A DNA stretch of 64,000 bases from Clostridia bacterium. GTDB lineage: Bacteria > Bacillota > Clostridia > Oscillospirales > Acutalibacteraceae. The stretch is from NCBI GenBank assembly GCA_017550625.1, contig JAFZOL010000005.1, positions 78,601 through 142,600 of the forward strand. The letters run 5' to 3'. The position numbers were made by a program, and so were the translations under genes. Shown in pieces: positions 58,598-64,000 of the stretch. A model generated the notes under the pieces. It saw only the letters and a program-made list of their open reading frames with translations, was not told where the DNA came from and made no database searches. The number at the start of each line of letters is the position of its first letter. Positions within the stretch are counted from its first letter, which is position 1.

Positions 58598-58993
58598 TCA
58601 GAAGGGGAACCCTTCGTCGTTTAGCGGATCAGGTAGGTCGACAGAAGGCTCTGCAGTATTCTGCGGTCCCGGCTCGGCAGTCTTCGGCTCAAGGCACCTC
58701 ATATCATCAGCAGAGACTTCAATATAGTACCGCTGCCGATTCTGCTGATCCGTATAGGACTCCACATGGAGCTCGCCATGTACGGCCACCTGCATCCCTT
58801 TGCGAAGGTACTTCGCCGCGAACTCGGCCTGCTGCCGCCAAACAACGACCGAAAAGAAATCAGTCTTTCGTTCGCCCTTTTCTTTCAGGCGACGGTTGAC
58901 CGCAAGCCGGAACCGGCAGACGGGGATCCCGGTCGACGTCGACCTGCACTCGGGGTCGGACGCGAGTCGACCGACAAAAACGCAATTGTTCAT
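58598..58993 (-). CDS. ssb: single-stranded DNA-binding protein
   Basis: 131 residues from ATG 58993. OB fold: 'NCVFVGRLASDPECRSTSTGIPVCRFRLAVNR' (split), 'TDFFSVVVWRQQAEFAAKYLRKG', and acidic C-terminal tip 'DEGFPF' (about DDEIPF in hosts), which binds partner proteins. ATGA overlap with the preceding gene. Confidence 0.95.
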   Translation of the reverse strand: MNNCVFVGRLASDPECRSTSTGIPVCRFRLAVNRRLKEKGERKTDFFSVVVWRQQAEFAAKYLRKGMQVAVHGELHVESYTDQQNRQRYYIEVSADDMRCLEPKTAEPGPQNTAEPSVDLPDPLNDEGFPF

Positions 58994-59472
58994 TTTTTCT
59001 GCTTCCTTTCCTGGGCGAGATAGTGGACGACAATGTAGGTGAGCCAGCTTTGCATGGATGTAAAGCCGCGCTTTTGGATCGCATCCCAAAGCTCCTCGTA
59101 CATTTTGTCCGGCAGACGGCCGTAAATGCTTTTGCTCAGTTTATGCCGACCGCCGCGCTTGTGACGAACCTCGGCGAGTTTCTCCGGTGCGAAGCGCCGC
59201 AGCAGGGCGTCGATCGCGTCGATTCTGAGCTCGATCCCGTAGAGATCGCCTTTTTCGACCTTGCTTTGCAGATACTTGTCATACTTTACATAAGTCTCGT
59301 TGATGACATCGACGAGGTCTTTGGCGGGGATTCCTTTTTCCTCTCTCAAAAATCGGATGATTTCATCCTTGATTTTTGTGGAATTTTTTGTTATAGTAGA
59401 AACAGACGTGTGACCGTCTGCTTGAGCTGCATTTCCATTGGCGTGGGGCAGCTCATTTTTTTGTTGGCTCAT
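58990..59472 (-). CDS. early phage protein of unknown function
   Basis: 160 residues. Helical region 'IIRFLREEKGIPAKDLVDVINETYVKY', then 'GRLPDKMYEELWDAIQKRGFTSMQSWLTYIV', which resembles a ribbon-helix-helix-like DNA-binding end. Directly before ssb with a four-base overlap. May regulate or take part in replication. Confidence 0.6.
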   Translation of the reverse strand: MSQQKNELPHANGNAAQADGHTSVSTITKNSTKIKDEIIRFLREEKGIPAKDLVDVINETYVKYDKYLQSKVEKGDLYGIELRIDAIDALLRRFAPEKLAEVRHKRGGRHKLSKSIYGRLPDKMYEELWDAIQKRGFTSMQSWLTYIVVHYLAQERKQKK

Positions 59473-59744
59473 TTGGCGCCTCCTTCCAGTTTTTCGAGCG
59501 TCATGGAATACTGGCCGGGGTATAACGATTTTAAGATTTGGTTTGCTTTGTAGAAATAGAGCTCGCCCTGCCTCGGACCGAGCTCGGCAAAACCGAACAG
59601 CAGATCCAGAAGGATTGTGGTTCTTGCCTCGGCGTCGATCAGCGCCTCAAATTGTTCAATGGGGATCGTTACGGTTCTGGTATAATCGGGCATCAGAAAG
59701 CCCTGCTGCCCTGGTTTCATCTCAAAAATATCATTATCCTGCAT
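59469..59744 (-). CDS. small early phage protein
   Basis: 91 residues from ATG 59744 (GGGAGG eight bases upstream; GTG 59753 also open). 'TVTIPIEQFEALIDAEARTTILLDLLF' is a phrase common in small early Firmicutes phage proteins. Unknown function. Confidence 0.65.
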   Translation of the reverse strand: MQDNDIFEMKPGQQGFLMPDYTRTVTIPIEQFEALIDAEARTTILLDLLFGFAELGPRQGELYFYKANQILKSLYPGQYSMTLEKLEGGAK

Positions 59745-59955
59745 TCTCCACACCTCCCTCCGGGATGTTCCAGTATTCGTGGAAAGACTTTTTCGGTATG
59801 TATACGCGGGAACCGAGAACGGTCACCTGAAATCCGAGCGCCGCCGGGCATTTCTGCGCCTGTGTGCGGATCGCCTCGGCCGACGGCGCCCTGGGGCCGA
59901 ATTGCTTCAAAACGACTTCCGCCTCCTCCGGCGTATAAAAAAGTGGATGATTCAT
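59734..59955 (-). CDS. excisionase/HTH-17-like DNA-binding protein
   Basis: 73 residues from ATG 59955 (TTGGAGG upstream). 'FYTPEEAEVVLKQFG' and 'VTVLGSRVYIPKKSFHEYW' follow the excisionase/MerR-like wHTH pattern. Could be the Xis for this prophage although it is far from attP, or an early regulator. Confidence 0.6.
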   Translation of the reverse strand: MNHPLFYTPEEAEVVLKQFGPRAPSAEAIRTQAQKCPAALGFQVTVLGSRVYIPKKSFHEYWNIPEGGVENAG

Positions 59956-59970
59956 TTTAGCCTCCAATTG

Positions 59971-60198
59971 TTATTCCAGATAGGAAGAACTGCCATACAG
60001 CAGATCCACGTCGACGCCGGCGTCAAGGATTGCCTTCCCGCGCCGGTCAAGCTCCTCGAGTTGATTGATCTTTTCGACGAGATTCTGCCGAATGATTTTC
60101 TCCCGTATTGCGAGCTGTACGCTGCGGCTGTTTTCCAAAGCATCTTTCCGTCGGATCAGATCTTTGATTGTCAGCGTTTTGCTTTCGATGTCTGTCAT
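59971..60198 (-). CDS. small coiled-coil early protein
   Basis: 75 residues, AAGGAGG before ATG 60198. Almost entirely helical ('LIRRKDALENSRSVQLAIREKI', 'VEKINQLEELDRRGKAIL'). Unknown function. Confidence 0.6.
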   Translation of the reverse strand: MTDIESKTLTIKDLIRRKDALENSRSVQLAIREKIIRQNLVEKINQLEELDRRGKAILDAGVDVDLLYGSSSYLE

Positions 60199-60214
60199 AC
60201 TTGTCCTCCTTGGT

Positions 60215-60230
60215 GTCGCATTTATGCGAC
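60215..60230. promoter_or_regulatory. operator-like palindrome O4
   Basis: GTCGCA-ttta-TGCGAC, overlapping the stop codon of the Cro-like gene. Matches O1 and O3 in the divergent control region. Confidence 0.7.
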
Positions 60231-60440
60231 AGTCGAGTTAAAAAAAATAGCGGTTGCTTCTGTTTCCGTCAGGTCTAAGCATTTTGCAATGCTATCAACC
60301 TCACCGATGGTAAAACTCCGGCCGGAATCGGAGATTCTGCGGTAAAAAGTCGATTTTTCAATTCCGATGGTATGGGCAAGAGTTGAAATCGTATAGCCTT
60401 TTTCTACGATTTTTCCTTTAAGTTTGTTAACATCAACCAT
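60222..60440 (-). CDS. Cro-like HTH repressor
   Basis: 72 residues, a single HTH_XRE domain ('YTISTLAHTIGIEKSTFYRRIS', about 15-38). First gene of the leftward early operon, divergent from the S24 repressor, as Cro is in lambda-like switches. GAAAGGGGG precedes ATG 60440. Confidence 0.88.
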   Translation of the reverse strand: MVDVNKLKGKIVEKGYTISTLAHTIGIEKSTFYRRISDSGRSFTIGEVDSIAKCLDLTETEATAIFFNSTVA

Positions 60441-60470
60441 CCGTACACCCCCTTTCTATTCTAATTCGGT

Positions 60471-60486
60471 GTCGCATTTGTGCGAC
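60471..60486. promoter_or_regulatory. operator-like palindrome O1
   Basis: GTCGCA-tttg-TGCGAC, perfect palindrome at the likely start site of the leftward early promoter. Confidence 0.8.
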
Positions 60487-60492
60487 ATTCAA

Positions 60493-60521
60493 ATAATAAC
60501 ACCGTCAATTTGCTTTGTCAA
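60493..60521 (-). promoter_or_regulatory. leftward early promoter (PR-like)
   Basis: Minus strand TTGACA (60516-60521), 17 bases, TATTAT (60493-60498). Drives the cro-side early operon; its start site lies in O1. Confidence 0.8.
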
Positions 60522-60529
60522 TAGTAAAA

Positions 60530-60545
60530 TTCGCATTTTTGCAAA
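60530..60545. promoter_or_regulatory. operator-like palindrome O2 (degenerate)
   Basis: TTCGCA-tttt-TGCAAA, weaker match to the same dyad, between the two promoters. Confidence 0.55.
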
Positions 60546-60571
60546 TAATTTTGATTATTTTTCATTTTGAT

Positions 60572-60587
60572 GTTGCAATTTTGCGAC
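60572..60587. promoter_or_regulatory. operator-like palindrome O3
   Basis: GTTGCA-attt-TGCGAC, overlapping the -35 of the repressor promoter. Confidence 0.7.
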
Positions 60588-60601
60588 GGTTGAGTTATCA
60601 T
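60573..60601 (+). promoter_or_regulatory. repressor promoter (PRM-like)
   Basis: TTGCAA (60573-60578), 17 bases, TATCAT (60596-60601), 20 bases before the repressor start. Overlaps O3. Confidence 0.65.
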
Positions 60602-60620
60602 ATCAAATGAGGTGAGTTTT

Positions 60621-61298
60621 ATGGCTTCTGTAAATGAAAGAATTAAGAATCGGCGTATTTCTTTGGGACTGTCTGTGGATCAGGTCGCAGAAAAACTCGG
60701 GAAGAATCGTGCGACCGTATATCGATATGAAAATGAGGATATCTCAAAACTGCCTGCAGATATCCTTGAACCACTTGCCAGCGTTTTATTAACGACTCCA
60801 GCATATCTTATGGGCTGGACAGATGAACCACTTGCCAGAAGCATTCATGCGCCTGCTCCCGTAATCACAGACGATACTGTTTCATTGCCGGTAATCGGAG
60901 AACTCGCTGCAGGTTTTGAAAATCTCGCTTTTGAGGACTGGCAAGGGGATTCTGTCGAAATCCCTCGCACCTATCTCAAAGGCCACAGAAAAGAAGAATT
61001 TATTATTCTATCTGTAAAGGGAGATTCCATGTTCCCGACTTATCAGCAAGGTGACAAAGTCGTGATTCTGAGGCAGCCGGATATCCCGTTTTCAGGAGCA
61101 ATCGGGGCCGTCAGATACAACGATGACCTCGCCACGCTTAAAATCGTTGAAAAACGCAAAGATGAAACGGGAGCTGAATTTATCAGGCTCCGACCGATAA
61201 ACCCACAATACCCTCCACAAGACATCAAAGGCGAAGACCTTGACCACTACGGTGTAATCGGTGTGCCGAAACTATTGATTCGAGAAATTGAGGAATGA
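60621..61298 (+). CDS. CI/LexA-type prophage repressor (S24)
   Basis: 225 residues from ATG 60621 (GAGGTG upstream). HTH_XRE at about 5-60 ('SVDQVAEKLGKNRATVYRYE'), hinge, then S24 peptidase: Ala97-Gly98 in LAAGFE is the likely self-cleavage site, Ser136 in GDSMFP and Lys174 in ATLKIV the catalytic pair. DNA damage would trigger cleavage and induction. Confidence 0.93.
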   Translation: MASVNERIKNRRISLGLSVDQVAEKLGKNRATVYRYENEDISKLPADILEPLASVLLTTPAYLMGWTDEPLARSIHAPAPVITDDTVSLPVIGELAAGFENLAFEDWQGDSVEIPRTYLKGHRKEEFIILSVKGDSMFPTYQQGDKVVILRQPDIPFSGAIGAVRYNDDLATLKIVEKRKDETGAEFIRLRPINPQYPPQDIKGEDLDHYGVIGVPKLLIREIEE

Positions 61299-61308
61299 GA
61301 GGGGTTCC

Positions 61309-61698
61309 ATGGATATCAAGAAAAAACGATTGATAATATGTCTTGTCATTGTTGGAATCTCGTTGCTCATAGGGATCTTGGTCTTTTCTCGTTATAACGC
61401 ACCTCCGCGCGGCATGTCTGAAAACGCTTATGAGTTGGGACAAAACGCTGTTGCAGTGACTAATGATTATCTCAACGGTATTATTGATGAGAAGACTGCC
61501 ATATCAAAATTACAAACAATCAAAAGCAGAATAGAAAAGGATGATGATGGCTCAAACTGGCGAGATGAGTTCGTTGCATTTCGTGTAGATGCGATTAGTT
61601 GGGCTATTGATAAAATCCAATCGAAATATAACACCGGAACTACGGCAGATGTTAACAAGAAACTTAGATCTCTTCAGGATTTTCTGAAAGGGAAATAA
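61309..61698 (+). CDS. membrane-anchored lysogeny cargo protein
   Basis: 129 residues from ATG 61309 (GAGAGGGG upstream). N-terminal membrane segment (about 7-24, 'LIICLVIVGISLLIGILVF'), then a helical extracytoplasmic domain ('AYELGQNAVAVTNDYLNGI', 'DEFVAFRVDAISWAIDKIQ'). Ten bases after the repressor, probably co-transcribed and expressed in the lysogen. Function unknown; superinfection exclusion is one option. Confidence 0.65.
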   Translation: MDIKKKRLIICLVIVGISLLIGILVFSRYNAPPRGMSENAYELGQNAVAVTNDYLNGIIDEKTAISKLQTIKSRIEKDDDGSNWRDEFVAFRVDAISWAIDKIQSKYNTGTTADVNKKLRSLQDFLKGK

Positions 61699-61749
61699 TG
61701 ACGAAATCTGATGGACAGTCCGTTCCTCAATTATTATGGAGGTCAGAAT

Positions 61750-62469
61750 ATGGGATGCTGTAATCTATGTAAACATGAAAGACCTGCTCTGCAATTATCC
61801 CCGCAGGGACTTTGTCTTGACTGCTTACAAGCGCTTGTCACGCAGATCCAGCAGGGCGGTAAGTCGCAGAAAGACGCCATCGAACAGATCGAAAGCCATG
61901 CAATGAAACCACTGATGGAAGGTTCGCCGCTGTTGGAGTTTTGGTCCATTGATTCGATCTGTGCACCGGGACAGAGAGGGAGACTCGACCGAGGACTGTC
62001 AAAAGCCTGCACTCCTCACGATGTCGACCAGGTGCTACAGTGTGGTACGTTCATAGGTAGCAGCGGAGACAAGTATCTTGCAACGTTGAAGGACTGCACA
62101 TGTGTAGATTTCTCGCTGCGCCATCTCCCGTGTAAACACATGTTTCGTCTTGCTGATATGCTAAAAAAAGAGAGTTTATCCGTCAAAATCACCGGAACAG
62201 GTGAGTGTTTTAACGAAACACCGTTGTCAAATGAATCTCTTATTGGTATGACAATAGTTATTACCGGAGATTCCAACGAGATTTCACGAGATAAACTAAT
62301 GCAAACAATCGAGCAGTTAGGGGCCAGAGTCTCCGGCTCTGTTTCTCGAAAAACAAACCTGCTGCTCGTTGGCGAAAATCCCGGGTCTAAACTGGAAAAA
62401 GCAAATGACTTAGGTGTCGTCGTAATGCCAATAGCAGATTTCCTGACAAAATACCATATAAATCTGTAA
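61750..62469 (+). CDS. SWIM zinc-finger + BRCT protein
   Basis: 239 residues from ATG 61750 (GGAGG upstream). An N-terminal zinc ribbon ('CCNLCKHERP...GLCLDCL'). Then a SWIM motif 'CTCVDFSLRHLPCKHMFRL' (about 117-135, CxC...CxH). Then a BRCT domain (about 165-235, 'MTIVITGDSNEISRDKLMQ', 'GARVSGSVSRKTNLLLVG') of the DNA-ligase type. Both modules bind nucleic acid or partner proteins. Part of the lysogeny cargo; not a known phage family. Confidence 0.8.
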   Translation: MGCCNLCKHERPALQLSPQGLCLDCLQALVTQIQQGGKSQKDAIEQIESHAMKPLMEGSPLLEFWSIDSICAPGQRGRLDRGLSKACTPHDVDQVLQCGTFIGSSGDKYLATLKDCTCVDFSLRHLPCKHMFRLADMLKKESLSVKITGTGECFNETPLSNESLIGMTIVITGDSNEISRDKLMQTIEQLGARVSGSVSRKTNLLLVGENPGSKLEKANDLGVVVMPIADFLTKYHINL

Positions 62470-62471
62470 TT

Positions 62472-62507
62472 AAAAAAATCCCCATCGGTGCTGCAACACC
62501 GAAGGGG
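62472..62507 (-). terminator. minus-strand terminator of the small RNA
   Basis: Stem of about 11 bp with one internal mismatch, followed by seven T on the minus strand. On the plus strand there is no T-run after it, so it mainly serves the minus strand. Confidence 0.8.
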
Positions 62508-62552
62508 AGTACCAAAACCCACATACGACCAATATGACGGAGATGGCGTTTA
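62472..62552 (-). ncRNA. predicted small RNA
   Basis: About 75-80 bases on the minus strand, starting near 62547, 6-7 bases after a perfect -10, and ending in a strong hairpin (CCCCTTCGGTG / CACCGATGGGG, loop TTGCAG) followed by ATTTTTTT (62472-62479). No ribosome binding site for a clear ORF. It converges on the 3' end of the SWIM-BRCT gene. Confidence 0.6.
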
Positions 62553-62553
62553 A

Positions 62554-62582
62554 ATTATACGTCACCTCCCGGTTAAAGTCAA
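62554..62582 (-). promoter_or_regulatory. promoter of the small RNA
   Basis: Minus strand TTGACT (62577-62582), exactly 17 bases, TATAAT (62554-62559). Confidence 0.75.
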
Positions 62583-62609
62583 CCATTTTTTGATCGAGGA
62601 GGTTTTATT

Positions 62610-63710
62610 ATGCCAAAATGCAAGAAATGCGGCGCCGATCTGCCGGACGGCGCGAACTTCTGCCCCGCCTGCGGGAAGAAGGTCTCACAACAGCGCACAC
62701 AGAACAAAAAGTCCCGGGGAAATGGGACAGGAAGCGCTTATAAATACAAAGGCTCTTGGTACGCGGCTATAACACAGGGTACAACAATCGACGGAAATCC
62801 CAAGAGAGTAAAAAAGGGAGGATTCAAAACAAAAAAGGAAGCAATCCTTTATCTCGATGAACTCCGATACCATCCGAAGAAAGAAAAGAGAATAACTGCG
62901 CTATTTGACGCCATAAAGCCGCATATTGAAAAACTGTCCGAGTCTAAGCAGACGCATTATAAAACCGCATACAAGCGGTTGCAACCGATCCAAAACGTAA
63001 ACATCGGCGATCTCAGCGTTGCGGATTTACAATCAGTCGTAGATCAAGCCGTAACATCTTATTATCCGGCTAAAGATATGCGCGATTTGTTGTCGCTCCT
63101 TTATCAGCATGCGATCAAAGACGAATACGTTACCGTTAACAAAGCCCGCTATATCATCCTGCCTGATCACGATGAAAAAGATACGGAGCCGTTTACGGCG
63201 ACGGAAGTATCTGCGTTATGGGCAGACTATCAGCAAGGGCATAGAGAAACAGGCTTTTTTTTAATGATGATTTACACTGGCATGATGCCTGGCGAAGCGC
63301 GGCGCGTGTCCGTCGATATGATCCAGCTCCCCGAAAAGCGGATCGTCGGCGCCGGCATAAAAACAACAAAACGAAAAGAAACTCCGATCATCCTGCCGGA
63401 TATAATTGTCCCGGTTATACAGGATCTGATGGCAGGGAAGTCCGGACGGCTCTGGGAAACGGATGAAAACTCCTTTTATGATTATTTCTCGGAAATGAAA
63501 GCGCGGACAGGATGCCGGAATATCAAAGAACTCAGGCCATACTCATGCCGCCACACAACCGCAACAACGCTCGCCGATCAGAACGTTTCCGCTGCAATTA
63601 TTAAAGAAGTCATGCGGCACGCAAAACTCTCCAGCACACAGCGTTATATGCACGTAGATCAGACAACATCCGAGGAAGCGATGAACACGGTTTTTGTTGG
63701 TGAAAAATAA
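62610..63710 (+). CDS. int: tyrosine integrase with N-terminal zinc ribbon
   Basis: 366 residues. Zinc ribbon Cys4-Cys7-Cys18-Cys21 (CKKCGAD...CPACGKK), arm-binding AP2-like domain (about 40-90, 'YKYKGSWYAAITQG'), core-binding domain (about 95-180), catalytic domain (about 195-366) with Lys (GIKTTKRKE), Arg314 in YSCRH, His337 and Tyr346. The first catalytic Arg position in TGMRxGE is Met226 (TGMMPGE); Arg231/232 are close. Catalyses attP x attB recombination. GGAGG precedes ATG 62610. Confidence 0.93.
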   Translation: MPKCKKCGADLPDGANFCPACGKKVSQQRTQNKKSRGNGTGSAYKYKGSWYAAITQGTTIDGNPKRVKKGGFKTKKEAILYLDELRYHPKKEKRITALFDAIKPHIEKLSESKQTHYKTAYKRLQPIQNVNIGDLSVADLQSVVDQAVTSYYPAKDMRDLLSLLYQHAIKDEYVTVNKARYIILPDHDEKDTEPFTATEVSALWADYQQGHRETGFFLMMIYTGMMPGEARRVSVDMIQLPEKRIVGAGIKTTKRKETPIILPDIIVPVIQDLMAGKSGRLWETDENSFYDYFSEMKARTGCRNIKELRPYSCRHTTATTLADQNVSAAIIKEVMRHAKLSSTQRYMHVDQTTSEEAMNTVFVGEK

Positions 63711-63711
63711 T

Positions 63712-63734
63712 CTATTGCTCTCCCATTGCTCCTT
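63712..63734 (+). repeat. probable integrase arm sites (right)
   Basis: ATTGCTC at 63714-63720 and 63725-63731, starting right after the integrase stop and about 40 bases before the attR core. Matches the left-end tandem repeat 16177-16200. Confidence 0.55.
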
Positions 63735-63740
63735 TTCCCC

Positions 63741-63770
63741 TGAAAAACGTTGATATATCAATGTTTTTCA
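63741..63770. terminator. near-perfect palindrome between integrase and attR
   Basis: tgaaaaacgttgat / atcaatgtttttca, 30 bases with one mismatch pair. Could end integrase transcription (weak, AT-rich) or bind a recombination accessory protein. Confidence 0.6.
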
Positions 63771-63773
63771 AGT

Positions 63774-63834
63774 CCCTGCTAAGGGCGTAGGTCGGGAAAC
63801 CGGCGCAGGAGTTCGAGTCTCCTCTTCTCCGCCA
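63774..63834 (+). repeat. attR core (61 bp)
   Basis: Identical to 16010-16070; carries the 3' part of the original host tRNA-Ser(GCU) gene, without the 5' part. Confidence 0.97.
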
Positions 63835-63841
63835 TCAAAGA

Positions 63842-63876
63842 AACCTCTTTTGTCTACCGGACAAGAGAGGTTTTCT
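63842..63876 (+). terminator. original host terminator of the tRNA operon
   Basis: Stem aacctcttttgtc / gacaagagaggtt followed by TTCTTG, now separated from the tRNA by the prophage. Confidence 0.8.
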
Positions 63877-63944
63877 TGTTGTATTGGTGTGTCTGGAAGT
63901 GGTATAATCAGCTCAACAAATCGGTATTTATTGAGGCGGATAAT

Positions 63945-64000
63945 ATGCATATTTCTTTGGAAAACCGAACTGCTGATTCGGTGAGAATCTATTTTGAAAA
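63945..64000 (+). CDS. start of a host gene, cut by the window end
   Basis: GAGGCGG before ATG 63945, then MHISLENRTADSVRIYFE to the edge. A TATAAT (63903-63908) upstream supports a promoter. Too short to identify. Confidence 0.45.
   Translation, partial: MHISLENRTADSVRIYFE

Larger units (their letters stand above)
16010..63834. mobile_element. complete-looking lambda-head/P2-tail prophage in tRNA-Ser(GCU)
   Basis: Bounded by a 61-bp perfect direct repeat and carrying integrase, CI-like repressor, Cro-like protein, replication genes, packaging, head, contractile tail and lysis genes in standard temporal order, nearly all on the minus strand. Morons on the plus strand are hicAB, a 26-residue peptide, and lysogeny cargo next to the repressor. 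No transposase and no obviously broken structural gene was seen, so it may be inducible. Head proteins resemble the lambda type; sheath, tube, baseplate and fibre genes resemble P2. Confidence 0.95.

Noticed and set aside
16010..63834. CRISPR arrays, insertion sequences or transposases
   Set aside because: None seen. The tandem repeats present are too few and irregular for CRISPR, and no DDE transposase or terminal inverted repeats were found.
63768..63950. 60-codon minus-strand ORF across attR
   Set aside because: It is the usual shadow of tRNA sequence (EEETRTPAP...); the region is the attR core and a terminator.

Overview
The window is a stretch of chromosome from a high-GC, Gram-positive anaerobe, most like a gut member of the Oscillospirales (Ruminococcaceae/Oscillospiraceae). 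The evidence is the ftsE-ftsX-PcsB-type hydrolase-S41 order, a circularly permuted GH3 glucosidase, DUF4830- and DUF6514-like proteins, strong AGGAGG-type ribosome binding sites, and a clostridial siphon/myo-type prophage gene style. The genus cannot be fixed from sequence reading alone. The window splits into host DNA (1-16009), one apparently complete 47.8-kb prophage (16010-63834), and a little host DNA to the right.

Host part. A truncated coiled-coil protein is followed by a DUF4830 lipoprotein and an rsuA-type pseudouridine synthase. A CdaR/PucR-type regulator precedes a cell-division operon: ftsE, ftsX, a coiled-coil M23 hydrolase, and an S41 (CtpA-like) protein that has lost its catalytic Ser and Lys. 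Two sigma/anti-sigma cassettes face each other across a shared terminator. They are followed by a very large minus-strand ORF joining a permuted GH3 beta-glucosidase to an EEP phosphodiesterase, two small lipoproteins, a small conserved protein, and two tRNA-Ser genes (UGA, GCU).

Prophage. It is inserted in tRNA-Ser(GCU) and bounded by a 61-bp perfect repeat running from the anticodon loop to CCA. The integrase lies next to attR, and short ATTGCTC repeats inside both ends look like integrase arm sites. The immunity region (60.2-61.3 kb) has a divergent Cro-like protein and an S24 (LexA/CI-like) repressor, with four GTCGCA-N4-TGCGAC-type operators. Right of the repressor is lysogeny cargo: a membrane-anchored protein, a SWIM zinc-finger/BRCT protein and a likely small RNA. 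Left of Cro the minus strand reads in temporal order. First come small early proteins, SSB, a DnaD-like initiator and a phage sliding clamp. Next is a seven-gene block with many DNA-modification features: a SNF2-methyltransferase fusion, a DUF4406 protein, a repeat-bearing C5 methyltransferase, a Mom/XF1762-like GNAT, a PAPS-reductase-like protein and an ASCH-like protein. An ArpU/DUF1492-like late regulator follows.

Late genes. The head is lambda-like (Nu1-type small terminase, gpA-type large terminase, gpB-type portal, ClpP-type protease with nested scaffold, gpD decoration, gpE capsid). The tail is P2-like and contractile (sheath FI, tube FII, frameshifted chaperone E/E', tape measure, X, D, U, V, W, J, I, fibre). 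Lysis genes (small membrane proteins, holin-like protein, amidase endolysin) end at a strong terminator. The gene order in the packaging module is unusual: portal precedes large terminase, with a run of small Cys-rich proteins and a VRR nuclease between them. A hicAB toxin-antitoxin pair and a 26-residue hydrophobic peptide gene sit as plus-strand morons within the head module.

The most interesting items are the DNA-modification block, the small RNA and SWIM-BRCT cargo, a tRNA-Leu-like structured element between portal and the following genes, and dispersed hairpin/CCGTG repeats in gene-free stretches of the packaging module.
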